Of a stretch of 64,000 nt of DNA, positions 1-11,976 are shown one piece after another (the first letter of the stretch is position 1; every line of letters begins with the position of its first letter). Origin of the DNA: Sclerodactyla briareus (taxonomy: Eukaryota; Echinodermata; Holothuroidea; Dendrochirotida; Sclerodactylidae); NCBI GenBank assembly GCA_026419785.1, contig JAODTK010001355.1, positions 74,501 through 138,500 on the forward strand, written 5' to 3'. Position numbers and translations under genes: made by a program. Below the pieces are notes generated by a model that was not told the DNA's origin, ran no database searches, and saw only the letters and a list, made by a program, of their open reading frames with translations.

Positions 1-1049
1 CGCCTGACTCGAGTGGAATGCCAATGAGAGACTGATTACACACGTCTTCCACAAGTGTGTTTTATATTTATTCATTTTTTTTCTCAAGAAAAAGTTCAAA
101 AATTGAAAACCTCAAAAATGCAGGTTTTGACCTGAGGGGTAGGGTGCGGCTCGTTGGGGAACTTGGACCCCCCGTTGGGGTACTCGGACCCCTCGTTGGG
201 GAAATCCTGGCGCCCACCACTGGGGTTATATAAATACTGCAATCAATACTTGTATCTTGTATTCATTCCCTGGGACCCACAGGCAAATGCCATCACTTAG
301 CACATACAATTTTGGAACACAATTCGATAAAAGCACATGTATAAATTATTTCTGCATACTTCCTTCCAATACATTACAAGCGCAGTGATCTCAGGCAGAC
401 GCTAAGCAAAGCATTACGTGTATTGGAGCCGGGAACCGGCAGTATTAAACCCTTATGATGCGGAATTTAAATTGAGGGCGGGGCTTCATTTCGCTTCCCA
501 TTTTGTTCTGCATGATTTGGCCACACGACTGTATAAGGTTATACAACACCCTCCTCCATTTCTAACCATGACAACATCCTGCAATATAAGTTGGGGTTGC
601 AAATTCAAGGCACCTGATGGCCTGGATACTAGCATTTTGGAATTTGGTTGTAGAGCGCCCTCTCTGGGCAACATATGTCCGCCTACAACATGATAAGGGT
701 AACACTCTTGGAAGCCCCACAAACATATTCAAGGGATCAAAGTGTATTGGGTACCAAACATATCAGCCAGAGAAGTTCATCAACATATGAAAGGACATCT
801 AAGGTTTTTCAATCGAACCAGGGCTCGATTCTGGGGCATATGAATATCCAAACTTCAAACAAGAAGTTTCAGTCCATACTTTTCCTTAATAGGAAACAAA
901 ATCACAAACTTTTGACGAAAATTCATGTGGTGCGTCGACATGACTTCTAATAATAATACGGATGCCGTCTTCTGGGTGAGGCGTAGTATAGTCTTAGAAC
1001 CGCAGTTATTAAATACACGCCCAGCTATATGTAGTAAAGGTTGACTCAC
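1..1049. other. Non-coding sequence, probably intron of the LRP-like gene
   Basis: No recognisable coding domain. It lies downstream of the splice donor of the minus-strand LRP-like exon, so it is probably intron sequence. The next expected exon would carry a Tyr-Trp-Thr-Asp motif, and no such motif is present here on the minus strand. The short open frames near 420-950 show no domain or convincing splice context. Confidence 0.35.
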
Positions 1050-1161
1050 CCAACTATGGGATCCAGGACGACATCTTGAGGTCGTTCAAGATTCTCCCAG
1101 ACCAGCACCGCTCTGGTCCTTTCCGCTTCCCTCCAGTTCCAGACTTCCACGCACTCTCTTC
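1050..1161 (-). CDS. Partial exon of an LDL-receptor-related protein (YWTD beta-propeller, LRP4/5/6-like)
   Basis: On the minus strand an open frame reads VEVWNW, six further residues (R-E-A-E-R-T), R-A, then VLVWENLERPQDVVLDPIVG. It is followed at once by a GTGAGT donor (pairing with 1044-1049), so the exon ends in phase 2 after GG of a glycine codon. The pattern V-E-V-x-N ... V-L-V-W-x-N-L-x-x-P-x-x-x-V-L-x-P-x-x-G is the conserved stretch before the Y-W-T-D motif in LDL-receptor class B repeats. These repeats build six-bladed extracellular propellers in LRP4, LRP5 and LRP6 (established family knowledge). The expected YWTD would start the next exon, which is not in the window. The left boundary at 1161 (acceptor CAG) is the weakest part: the pyrimidine tract is poor and the frame is closed by TGA a few codons upstream. 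The GC content is higher than its surroundings. It could be a pseudo-exon. LRP membership is an inference from one motif; which paralogue is not decided. Confidence 0.6.
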
Positions 1162-2340
1162 CTGTCCTTTGTCAATGAACGTACGAAGTTTAGAGGTTCC
1201 TCCATCCCTCGCACGCCAGGCCCGATCGTTTCCGAGAGTCGCGTGTGTGCTGCGTGAACCGGATTTCCGCAGGGTCGTGCCAGGGGGGCGAGAGGTCCGT
1301 CCCTCTACGGAAAGCGCGCCTCTTCCCCTCCTCCTCGTCTCAAGTTGACGAAAAATATTGAATGGTCTCGAAAGACTAGTCCCTGCGGGGTTATGGTCTG
1401 CTGACGCGTATGAGACAGTCCTGTTGTATTGGCTGGCCGCTAAGAGGGACTTGAAGAATCTGGAGATCTGGACCTGTTGCTACCAATATGGATAACTCCC
1501 TGGATTAATAATAAAAATAATATTTAAGTATAAACAAATCGAAGGAATGTTGTGAATAACAACGATCGTTCTAAGCGTGAAACCTCGAATTTGGCAGAAT
1601 GAGAAAGACGATGGGGTTGCCAGTTGAGATAGGGTTCACTTATCGCCAGAATACGACTAGTAGGCTAAAAAGAGGGGAAAGGTCTAAGTATGAGAAGGTC
1701 GAGGGAGTGAAGTAGACTTTGCAAATTTTCAATCCACATTTCCACACTGGCGTTGTACTCCTTAGGCTAACAGAGAAAAAAATGCATCATTGTTAATGGT
1801 CAAATGCCTTTGTTCATTATTTTCCCAAGGCTAGACAGATCTTTGTAATCTGGTATTCATGTATAGTATGTTGTGTGGGGTTGTGTCTGTGGAATGTGAA
1901 TGTGTTGGCACTTCTTTTCACCCCTTGTCCATTACATCATCTGATGTCCACAGCATCTATAATAAATGTATAAGTAACAGTTAGTGTGTGGGTTGCACAT
2001 GGCGATGAGAGACTTTATTGTTTTAGGGAGGGGTTTTTCAAAAAGCTTATTGTCAGCATGAATCTGATGACCTAAGCACTCACAATTCAACACTGTTTGT
2101 GGGATGCCTATGGAGAGAAGAGCCTCATTGTTGTGTGGTTTATGTCACAGAAGCTCATAAATTAACTGGAAGGCAATCGCAGACAAATGCATGTAACTAC
2201 AGAATTTGAAGGGGAACAATTTCCCTGGACGACAGCAACTGCTTGGGCATGCTGTGGTAATATTGTTCCAAGCAACATACCGAATAAAATTTGTTTTACT
2301 CTAACTTCTATTTCAGGAAGCTGTGGATCAACAATGAGAG
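1162..2340. other. Non-coding, nothing recognised
   Basis: No domain-bearing frame. 1162-1350 is locally GC-rich on the upstream side of the LRP-like exon; the remainder is AT-rich. It is probably intron of that gene if the exon is real. Confidence 0.3.
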
Positions 2341-2404
2341 AAAGTCCAGGAGGGTGAGGGGGTTTGCAACCCCCACCCCCCCCCCCTCTTTGGGTACGCC
2401 ACTG
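2341..2404 (-). mobile_element. hAT-like transposon terminus with C/G tract
   Basis: Read on the minus strand the end is CAGTGGCGTACCC, followed by an 11-base G tract and a near-palindrome (GGGGG, a short TTGCAAA centre, CCCCC). CAGTGGCG is the typical terminal inverted repeat start of hAT superfamily elements (family knowledge). The opposite end was not found, so this may be a fragment. Confidence 0.35.
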
Positions 2405-5149
2405 CCAAAGAAGCAAAGGGGGGAGGAAGAGGGAGAAAAGAGGATTACGACCCAGCACACATTCTCAAAGTTATCTCGCTAATTTTTTTCCCCATGGACT
2501 GCCTTTATAAGCGAAGGAATTTTGGATGTTCAAATAAGATAATAATTCAACAACCCTCCATTGCCTTCCTATACAGGGAAATCCCAATTATTGTATTCTA
2601 TTCTACAATTTGCAGCAGCTGAGAATCCTACTTTTTTTTCCCCTATGATTTGTAGCAACGATGGTGTCAGGAGAATAGGAACCAAAGTTACCCAACTCAC
2701 AACCCCTACAAGAAAAGTATAACCAAAGCAGTATCAAAGGACAACTGCAGGATAGTTTATAAAGGGGCTAATATAATAGCTGGATAAAAACTGAATGTGT
2801 CAGTCCAAACCGGACTTTCATAGGACTTTCCGTTACAGAGTTATAGTCTTTGAAGTTTGTGTATTGTGAAGCATGTGTATTGCACATGATCAAGAGGCAT
2901 CCCATCATGCAAAGATAAATGAGTGTCCACCTACTTGCACAACCCTGCGAACATTCTTCGTTTTCTCTCTATTGAAATTAAAACATTAACTTCACTTGAA
3001 ACGCATTTATAGTTATGGGAGGAGAAGCGCTAGAGTGGGTTGGTAGGTGTGTCGATGGTTACTTTGGTGAGGGAAAGAAAAAGAACAAAATGTTGACTTA
3101 TTCAACAAAATGAAACAATGAAATACATACCCTAATTTTCTTGTTGTCCATGTGTGACGTCTTGCATTATTGTGCAATTGGGATTCTCCAAATTTCTCTG
3201 CTGATGGCCCAAAACTTAAAAGGCTTAATAACTCACAAAGGAACATCGTATTGAAATAGGGATTAGACTTATAGCTAGAGTGTTGCATTCTCCACGATAT
3301 TACCTCGGTTGTTATCCAAGCCTACGGTTTGTCCTTAATTTGTTAACCCCCCCCCCCTCCCCCCGAGTCACCACTGGTGCTGAGACTCCCCAAAGTCAAA
3401 CACTGGCATCAGATATAACCTGCTGGGATGGGGTGACAGGTAAGGTAGTCGGAATTAAGGATTCTTCTAATCAGCTCAGGAAATGACCAATTTTGAGAGG
3501 CAACATTTCAGCAAGTCACGTTTCCTCATGGCTTGTTATATTTTCCAGCAGGGGGAAAATTTGTTTGTGATGCTGCACAATCCTGATCGCCACAGAATCA
3601 GAACCGTGACCTTCAGACCCACGTACACCGGTGGTGATGCCAATTCCAATAATGAAGCTTGTCGTGTGAGTGATCCAATGAGTGATGACTGAAATAACAT
3701 AATTCACTATTTACATCAACTTCATATTGGAATAAATTGGAAACCGTCTCCTCATTAGGATTTTAAATCAACAAGGACGACAGCACGTTCACAGAGGAAA
3801 TCAGAGGAAGCGTAATGATTTCCGTTATACCCATGTGATAAATAATCTTCCAAGGTGTGTTCAACAACCAAAGAAGTTTATAATTTACCCAGACAAAATG
3901 AGGCTCAAAAACACACAGGCCTACAACATACTAGACATTAGAGCTCCTTTGTATAGAAAACGAAAGCTATTCGTACATTGTCATCTAATTACCGTATTCA
4001 TTCCAATAAATACGGCCCAGGCACTGCAAAATTTGGGGGGCTCCATACCTATATGGTACACACAACGGGATTCGCCCAACTTCGCTCGGCCGATTCAAAA
4101 CCCAAAAATTTTTACGTAGCCTATTACTCACATGTATGGTATTGTTGCCTACCCCAGGCCTAACTCACTTGACTGGATTGTAGATTACCTGCTTTACAGA
4201 AAAAAAAAATTTGGTGGGCAATTACGGGAGAGAGATGCTTATCATAATGCTTATTATACAGTATAACCTAAGTATCTCATACAGGATAGTTCAAATGGTA
4301 AATGCCCCCCAACTCAACTGAAAATGGGCAATAGTCTCGCAAGAAAAAAAAATAATAATGGGCAGGCATAGCTTCTTTAATGTTACAGCAATTCATAGTG
4401 ACGCCCTTACTCTTACCATGAACAATCAGGATGTGTTAGCCAGTTAGCTACCGAAATCTGACATAATCTTCAACCCAGATGCTTAATCCGAAATCATTCT
4501 GTGTAGGTCCATGGAACATGACCCAACTTCACTTCCGAACCAAGACTTTTAAAAAATTGACAATTTTCCTGCTTTCTGACGAACTGCTGCTGGTAGAATT
4601 CTCCATTTAGCACATGATTTGGAATGTTTTGAGAATTGGAAGAGTTATTCTAACTTTTCCAATTTAATTTACATTTATTTGCCAGCCAAGATAACAGCTG
4701 CAGTATATATGCAGGACACTATGACAGTGTCACACTGTCCTCTCACTGTTCCCATTCTGTACAGCCATGAATTAAGTGGTCCAACTGATACTATAGTAAT
4801 GTCACAGTGCTCCATGATCATTAAGATTCTAACAGACCTTGATCCTGTTCAACAATCAATTTCCCCAATTAACTTTTGGTGGAGGTCTGGTAATGGGGGC
4901 ACAACAAATGTGAAAAATAATTAATGTGCACCATAAATTAGCCAAAAAATCAGTTTCTCAAAGGAATCCTAAATAGTGCAGGTGGGAGGGGCAGGGCAGT
5001 GGGCGGTGGGGTCAAGGGGTTGGAGGAACGTCATGTGCGCAAATTCACGAGAGATGCAAAACCCAAAATAGTGCCCAGGTTGAAGCCGCGCCGACCCGAA
5101 AGTTTAAGAGAGACAAGAAAAAGCGATGTTAGCATTTCACAAAATCCAA
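2405..5149. other. Non-coding with one candidate exon
   Basis: AT-rich sequence without recognised domains, apart from the candidate exon listed separately. An 11-base C tract lies at 3347-3357. A short open stretch ending in a GTAAGG donor at about 3441 was seen, but it cannot be joined in frame to the candidate exon at 3549. Confidence 0.3.
3549..3665 (+). CDS. Candidate exon, unidentified product
   Basis: The segment has a good acceptor (TTATATTTTCCAG just before it) and a GTGAGT donor just after CGT. It is 117 bp, so 39 codons with phase 0 at both ends, and it is open throughout. The peptide starts QGENLFVMLHNPDRHRIRTV and is rich in polar and charged residues. I do not recognise a family. 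In a window this size a few dozen open stretches ahead of GTRAGT are expected by chance, so the evidence is suggestive only. No partner exon in a compatible phase was found nearby. Confidence 0.2.
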
Positions 5150-5530
5150 GATGGCCATTGTCAGAGCATTCGGGAAAATGGTCACTTCCGAACAATCCAA
5201 GATTCCCCTATGTAGACTGTGTGCCAAGTTTCGGCTAATAGAACAATGTGCAGGGCAGGCACAATCCAAGAGGGCCATTGCAGAAGCGCGGTTTCCAGAA
5301 AGGCCTTACTTTTAAAAACACTTTTAAAATGAAGGGACATTTGTGCCAAGTGTGGTACCATAGAACAAGGTGTGGACAGTTTAGAGTAGAGCACAGAAAA
5401 TAGAGTTGGTCGAAAATTCAAAAAAATGGTCACTGTCGAGGCAGTCTGGGGCGACGCCCACTTTCGCTATCATTCGGAGATTAACTATGGCAAAACATAG
5501 TGCCAAATTGGCTCAATAGAACAATGTGTG
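5150..5530. repeat. Degenerate tandem repeat, about 120-160 bp period
   Basis: Three related blocks contain 'gtgccaag' followed by 'aatagaacaatgtg' or a close variant, at about 5219, 5340 and 5501. Spacings are about 121 and 161 bp. The phrase 'atccaagatggccattg' and its variant also recur at about 5146 and 5263. The array is old and diverged. Confidence 0.5.
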
Positions 5531-5993
5531 GAAGTTTATTGCAACTAAAAACAAAAATATTGTGGTTGTGGTGGCAGCCAGAGACGACAAAGCAAAAACC
5601 ATAATATCCCGAGTGGAGATATATGAAACGAAACGGGCAGCAGGAAATGGGAAAAGTGGGAAATGGAAAGTAGGTATTTCTACCCTGTTCGGAATCCGTC
5701 AAAGAAATAGGACCACATGGAATGTAGAGATTGTATCCGAGAATGAAGGTGACATGAAGACGGTTTCTCCACTTACTAGTTTAAATCCATCTCAATTGTT
5801 GTGGTGTGAGTTAAGAAATTGGGTATTCATTAGGTGGACTGATCCAGACATTCTGTGATTTCATACTGTAGGCATCATTTTTATGCATTCTGGTTGTTAT
5901 GTTTCAGTATCAATACGTAATTATACACGCATTCCCGTCTGGTAGCGACTATTATTAGTGAGATGCATTCCATACATTTACATCAACCATTGA

Positions 5994-6103
5994 TTGTGTT
6001 GGCACAGTTGGTAGAGCATCAGCCTTTCACCCGGGAAATTTGGGGGTTTTGAATAACGTAGGGTCATACCAAACGATTTTAGAAGTTGGTTCCTGTTGCC
6101 AGG
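5994..6103 (+). mobile_element. tRNA-derived SINE, 5' part (copy 1)
   Basis: The head contains TTGGCACAGTTGG, close to a pol III A box, then ACCCGGGA and a decayed B-box region. From there through GGGTCATACCAAA and a 'ggttcctgtt' stretch it matches the fuller minus-strand copy at 11977-12336. The tail is not recognisable, so it is truncated or diverged after about 6103. Confidence 0.55.
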
Positions 6104-9100
6104 TCAGGGTTATGCCTATCCTTACGTATACAAAGGGAGGCCCCCACTCAAATGCACCGTAGCAAAGTCAATGCATGGGAAGATGTTGATTGATTGAACT
6201 CTACTATGTGTGAGCTTTGCGCACCAATGAGAGTGCATAAGGCCATATTACACAGTGAAAAGATTAACGACGCGTGAGCGCAATGCTATGAATAGACAGC
6301 CGTGCGTGCCCATGGCGGGTTTGCGGTTGGAAACCCCCCCCCCCCCCCCTCCATATCTCAAGTGACAAAAAATTAAAAAAAATTGAGAGAAAGAAAAGAC
6401 ACTTGAAAGAACATCATCCCTATTTTGATTACTTTCACACAATATGCACATTTTTGGCATTTAAGGAGCAGAAGGTTACGTAATCACATTTTTTTTCGCC
6501 AAAGGGGAGAGGGACACCCTCCACAGGCCAGACAGATCTCTTAATTGGTATGTGCTGTAATGAGAAGCCCATTTTTGGAGAATTGTCAAACAAACCCTGC
6601 AGACGATAGGTTGTATTGGTAGAGAATGTCCCCTCGATGTTTAGGATAGTTAGGAATGCTCACGCATATGTCTGGCTCAGCAGACTAGCTTAGGAATGCT
6701 TGGACGAGCATTGAAAAAGTCTTTGCGGCTTTGGTGTTACGATTATGATACTTGTTACTAATTGACGGACTTTTGTGTTGCTCACTAAGGTGGAGGCACT
6801 CTTTCCGCTGTCTGAAAACAACACAACAAGGCTACCCCAGTTGAGAAATTATAAACTATTTACCAGCGGACGTGGGGCTTTGTGAGGCCACACTTGTGGT
6901 GTGAATTATACCTGGTTCTCCACACTGAGGACTCAAAACTAGCATTACAGTACTGAGCACTTGAGAGATTACGACACCGTACTGGCCATTCTAAGGTAAA
7001 TACATACGGAACACCCCGATAAGGGGCAATGGGGGGGGGGCACGCAGCATCTCTATTAACATACTTTATATATTAACATCTGATTAGCCTATTAGATGCT
7101 CAAAATGTATTTGAAATTTGTTCAAGTCATAAATGCACCCTCTCTGGTCCCATCCTACCGAAATGTACCCCCCCCCCCCCCCCATAGAATCCATGGTTGA
7201 AAAACGATGTGAATGAATATGATGGCGTACCTACAGACAAACAGGCAACTGAACAGTAGACATAATATGATGTGCTGAGCTGCTCCTACACAGCCCACAG
7301 AGGTTCAATTCAAAGAGCTAATGGAGGTCACAAAGCTCAACCATATTTTTTCCACTGTCCCGGGAAACGGTGACCCATTGCCGATTTTATTGCAAATTTA
7401 TACAAACCCTTTTAATAAAACAAACCAATTTCCTGTAGACTATATGTTATATTCCACAAGTCAGAGAATTTGCAAGATTTTATTCTGATGTGAATGAACT
7501 GCGCAATGAACAAGTTTGAGGGCAAGTTACAAGCACCCAGGCTAGCTGTGCACCTGCCAAATATCACGCTGAAATTCATGTAGAAGGACCATTGAACAGT
7601 AAATCATGGTCAATATTATGATTTTGATATCCTTCTGATAGGCAGTACGATTTCCTGTTTGCCTTCCGGTGAGGTGAAGTGAATCATAATTATCTTGAAC
7701 CCGGTAGTTTGACCCAGTTGTAAATTCTCCGCCCAAGTCATTTTGAGGATTAATTCCCTTCCCGAATATCGTTGACATACACCCGCACTTCACAGGGGAG
7801 TGGTTGATTACCAGATCACTTTTACCATAATCCTATGGATGTATGGGACCTACCAATTCGAGGGTTGGGCATTTTGTCAAAACTTTCTCCCTCCCCCCTA
7901 TACTATTGCACCCAATTCCAGGAAACTGAACCACCATTGCAAAGCATGGTTAAATTTGGTACACTTCCGGCTGGAAATTGTTTTCAATAATTATAAACTT
8001 TCTCCTTCTCTTGAAATTGTGGCAATCCTACCTTTCAAAATTCCTGGCCATTCCACTCTACACTATCATGGTATGTTCTCCCTGGCCCCCTCCCTTCAGC
8101 CTAGTGCACACAGATGGCAGAAGATGGAACTGCAAAACAGGTCTGTTTTGCACTTGTTTTCTTGTTACGCTCAATTACCTGCACAAAGCAGAGCTAGAAC
8201 AAGAAACAGCACATGGGGTGCTTCCACAGTGTTCTGTGCTTTTAAGTCACTATGACACGATTCTGATGCAGTGAGCTTTAGTTGGCGCCGTGGCATCTGA
8301 GAGCAAGTGTTAAAAAGAGGATCTTTATTCAAAATTACATAAAAAAATATAGCCCTAGGCATAACTTGACTCACTCAAATTTTTGAAAGCTCACAGAAAA
8401 TGGCAGTTTCGACTTGCTGCCAAATAATTGAGAGGAACCACTGGTTCTCAGGACCCCAACCAGTTCCATGGAACACCCCTATTTTATAGTCATGTGAGTC
8501 ACAGCTGGAAGCCATTGGCAAATTTTTGTAAAATTGTTTTCGCGAAACATGAAAAGGCAACGCACACTGCAGTTCAAGACACTTGTTTTGTATGTGTCCA
8601 CAAAACATTGGACACCAAAAAAACATGGTTGGTACTGTTCAAGTTGTATGAAAAGGTTATCTGTTTTTGTCCAACGCACACAGCAGGCGCCTGAAATAGT
8701 GAAACATTGTTCTTTGTTCCATGTTTTTTGCAACCCGGTGCGTTGGGCTTACAACCTCTGTAAGCCTCCATGAACACTCCTGCATTCAGTTGTGTAGTTG
8801 GTTTCCCCCCTCCCCCCTCCACCCCCAATAAGCTAGTTCGGAGATAGCTTCTACGCATGCGTCATTGTTTTCTCCCACTGGCTTCCGGGACAATTTCCTT
8901 ACTGCGAGGTTAGCTGGCCACAGTAATTCAATGGAGCGGCAGTGACCTGTGAGAAAACTTCATTTTGTTTCTCCCTCGTTTGTCAAAAAGGAATTCTCAA
9001 ATTTAGCTTCACATTGCGAGAACATGTGGTAATAGGTCCTGTGATTCATGTGCCAATTAGGTAATAAATTCAGAAGAAATCCACATGCTTTTCACTCGGC

Positions 9101-9198
9101 AGTGCACGCGTGGTAAGTCCTGACTCTGGTTCACGCAGTATCCCGCAGTTATGGAATATTCCTCTTAACTGTTAGTGCATAGGCGTACTACTCGACGC
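6104..9198. other. Non-coding, long C/G tracts, no gene recognised
   Basis: C16 tracts lie at 6334-6349 and 7168-7183. The frames at 7542-7793 (minus) and 7800-8255 (plus) look like chance open frames: no domain, no matching splice pair. A short minus-strand stretch at about 8899-8947 has a good acceptor and a GTAAGG donor but is only 49 bp. Confidence 0.3.
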
Positions 9199-9287
9199 TG
9201 ATTGGCCGCATGTCGGCAGGGATTGGTCGGCCTTCGATCCTTTTTGTAGGTATTTAAAATAATTGTTGTTCATCTTGGAGCGGCCTG
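9199..9287 (+). promoter_or_regulatory. Possible pol II promoter (two CCAAT boxes and a TATA-like box)
   Basis: Two inverted CCAAT boxes (ATTGG at 9201-9205 and 9222-9226) are followed by TATTTAAAA at 9251-9259 and an ATG at 9288. Spacing suits a CCAAT-TATA core promoter. The frame from 9288 to 9530 (80 codons, hydrophobic start MFSSILIVCMVI) is not recognisable, so this may be coincidence. Confidence 0.2.
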
Positions 9288-9530
9288 ATGTTTTCTAGCA
9301 TATTAATAGTGTGCATGGTAATTAGAAATATTCTTCGTGATTATTTGTCTAATTCAGGCGGTTTAACAGAAGCCAATTGCAACTTTTCACTGTTTAATTC
9401 AACCGAGAATGGGAGTCCCACAGTGAAGCCTATTAGCGGAGTCTCCCCGTTGACGAAGTTTTTCCCGGCCGGGATAAATTGCACAATGCCTGGTGCTATC
9501 TCCGAACGAGCTTATTCTGAGACCCAGTAG

Positions 9531-11205
9531 CTTTGTCCTTGGACATTGTAAATGGCCCACACACTTCTGGAGATTTTTAAGTATGCATGCCCGCCAGTGA
9601 CCCCGTGCATTGACTGAATTGGCTAGAAACAATGATTATTGTAACCAAGTTAACCTTCACAGGGGTGGGGATTATGACCCAGTATGGAAGGACATGGGAG
9701 GGTCTAGCAATACCCATTTGCGGACCATAACCTAAAAATTGTGTTGATTACCGAATTGTGAGTGTTGATATCACCAGAGGGATGTTGACACCTAGCAGGG
9801 GAATTGGAGTCCTGACTTTTGGTTGACATTATGGCACGTATCTTGGCAATTGGGCCATATATCCAAATCCGCATTTGGAGGAGAGCCAAATGATTAATAT
9901 ATTTTGTTGGCTAGCTCAAATCATCAAATGCATGGGTGAAAATCTGGGTGCAAGAGTGGCTAGGTGGAAGTGGATGGGTGGAGGAAGAGATTAACTCATT
10001 TTATACGATTTTGATTAACTGCTAATTGGCTCTGGGAGAAAATGTTTTCTTCACTCATCGTGCTCACAGGAGTGTCACATTCACACACATACAACTACAC
10101 ACACTGCATAGACGCCACAATTTATATACACATGCCAAGGTGACTAGATTCCTCATGCCCTTGAAAATAGAATAACAGAGTATCCACTCCTTCCATGATT
10201 CCTGGCATCACCCCGTGTCAGAATGTCATTCATTCTGTGGAAATTGTTCAAATTGACCACCTGAAAGCTTTGAGCAGATAATACTTTTGTACTTGGCCTA
10301 CTTTCCATTGAGGTCCACTTGCGAAAACATCTGGACACAATTGGTTTTCTGAACCAAATGCTGATTTGACACTTAATTGGAGGGCTCATCCAGCCAATAG
10401 ATGGAATGTACTATAGTTGTAAATACCTCAACAGAACTTTTATGTAGGTTGACCTCACAGTTCGGCAGATCAACAAATTATCCCCAAGAAGGTACTATGG
10501 TCTTGGATGGTTATGGAATTATATTTTATTGAGTGTCAGGAAAGAAAACAAGCAGAGGACTTTTACTCAGACTGCTGTTGGACTCTAAAATGGCAACTGT
10601 AGAAGTCTTGACACATGGTCAACTTGTTTTCCAGACAACTCCCAAATGTTAATTCTGCAACCTTGAATTGACACTCATTAAGGCTATAAATCAGTATAAT
10701 TAGCCCATGTAACCGACTCCAGACTGTCACTTAGGGATTGGGAAGCAAGAGTTGCTCATAAGACGGAGAACCAAACTCTGTTTTGGGTTCTTCCTATCAT
10801 ATCACAATGAATTTCAATCTATTCCATATATTCATCTCATACAGGACCCTATTATGTAGGGAATCTATAGTTTATAGATTTGCAAACCAGTACCGTTTTG
10901 TTGATTCAAAACTTACCTTATTATTTCTTGTGCCAATCACCACCTCCTTCTAGAGCCCCAATTTGTTTTCTCAGGATTTGAAAAGCAGTAGCCCAATGTT
11001 TTGCATTAACTCTGTATCAGACGTCAGTAGTTCCTGTATCGTTCTTTAATCCCCCACCCCCATTATGCACACCACAAATGGTATTGCCAAGTTGTTTTAT
11101 TGCCTGTATTTTCCTTGACTTTGCTAGGCCTTTTGGGGTATTATTGTCAGAGGAACCTGCTGAAAATCTGTCTGTTTATAGATGCCTGGATATCCTAAAG
11201 GTGAT
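9531..11205. other. Non-coding, nothing recognised
   Basis: AT-rich sequence. Potential splice donors (for example the GTAAGT read on the minus strand near 10913) have stops in all frames just upstream. No repeat shared with the rest of the window was noticed. Confidence 0.3.
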
Positions 11206-11965
11206 TAGCCTGCTAAAAGAAGAAGATATGGAGAAGCCGTTCCTAAAATAGATGGGGCTATCGCTCTCTAGTATATATACCACGGTCGAATATCACCAAA
11301 CAATCGTATGCAGATTCGTTGGACAAATCCCAGAAAATTGGGATTTTGCTCATTACGATTCAGGTGACGTAGATGTCAGTCATCAGTAGACACGGGCGTT
11401 GATATGGATGGGAGCAACCCTGATTAGATTCCGTGAAAAATCGCCCCATATTTAGGTCATGAATATTTACAGAAGACTTTCAATAACATTTCACAACACC
11501 AAAAATAAGAATTTATCGAAGAATGATGCATTTGAAGCCTAAAATTGAGCGAAGCACTGGTTCGGCTATGCGCAGGCGTATTGCGGCTTGTTTGGTATCG
11601 CCGCAGGCGTTCAGAAAAATTTGAATTCTTCAAATGGGCTAATAAAAAAGAATATCCATCTAACGTATGCGGAAACTTGGTTGGAGGTTGTCTAAATAAT
11701 TACAATTCAGACCAATAGAGTAATTTCCAGCAGACATGGCCGTTTCCCGTAATTTAGTGAAAAAATGATGTCCGATTGCGCAATCAACGTTGATGTCGCA
11801 CCGCCCACTAGCACCGCCCATGATTCAGCTCGACAGCGAGCAGAACGAAGTCGCACAGGCGTTTGTTTAGGCAAATTACCAATTGGTTAAAGGGCCACTC
11901 TGCACGTATGAGTGAATGAGGCTGATACGAGGTGAGAAAGTCAAACGCCTGTTTTCAACAGGCTA
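11206..11965. mobile_element. MITE-like non-autonomous DNA transposon, copy 1, with 9-bp TSD
   Basis: The 760-bp element starts TAGCCTGCTAAA and ends with the reverse complement TAGCCTGTTGAAA. It is flanked by the direct repeat AAAGGTGAT (11197-11205 and 11966-11974), a 9-bp target-site duplication. A second copy with the same ends lies at 18456-19250. Inside are a perfect 12-bp palindrome GATTGCGCAATC (11774-11785), a 'tagtatatatacca' stretch and a 3' subterminal hairpin GCCTGTT-TTC-AACAGGC. No transposase frame is present. A 9-bp duplication occurs in Mutator-like and some other superfamilies; read as 8 bp (AAGGTGAT) it would also suit hAT or P. Superfamily is undecided. Confidence 0.8.
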
Positions 11966-11976
11966 AAAGGTGATGG

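Noticed and set aside
3366-3441. Plus-strand open stretch ending ITCWDGVTG before GTAAGG
   Set aside because: The phase is incompatible with the next candidate exon at 3549, and the upstream boundary falls in a C tract.
8899-8947. Minus-strand mini-exon with TTTTCTCACAG acceptor and GTAAGG donor
   Set aside because: Only 49 bp with no recognisable peptide; chance is likely.
10840-10990. Minus-strand GTAAGT donor near 10913
   Set aside because: All three upstream frames have stops within about 25 codons.
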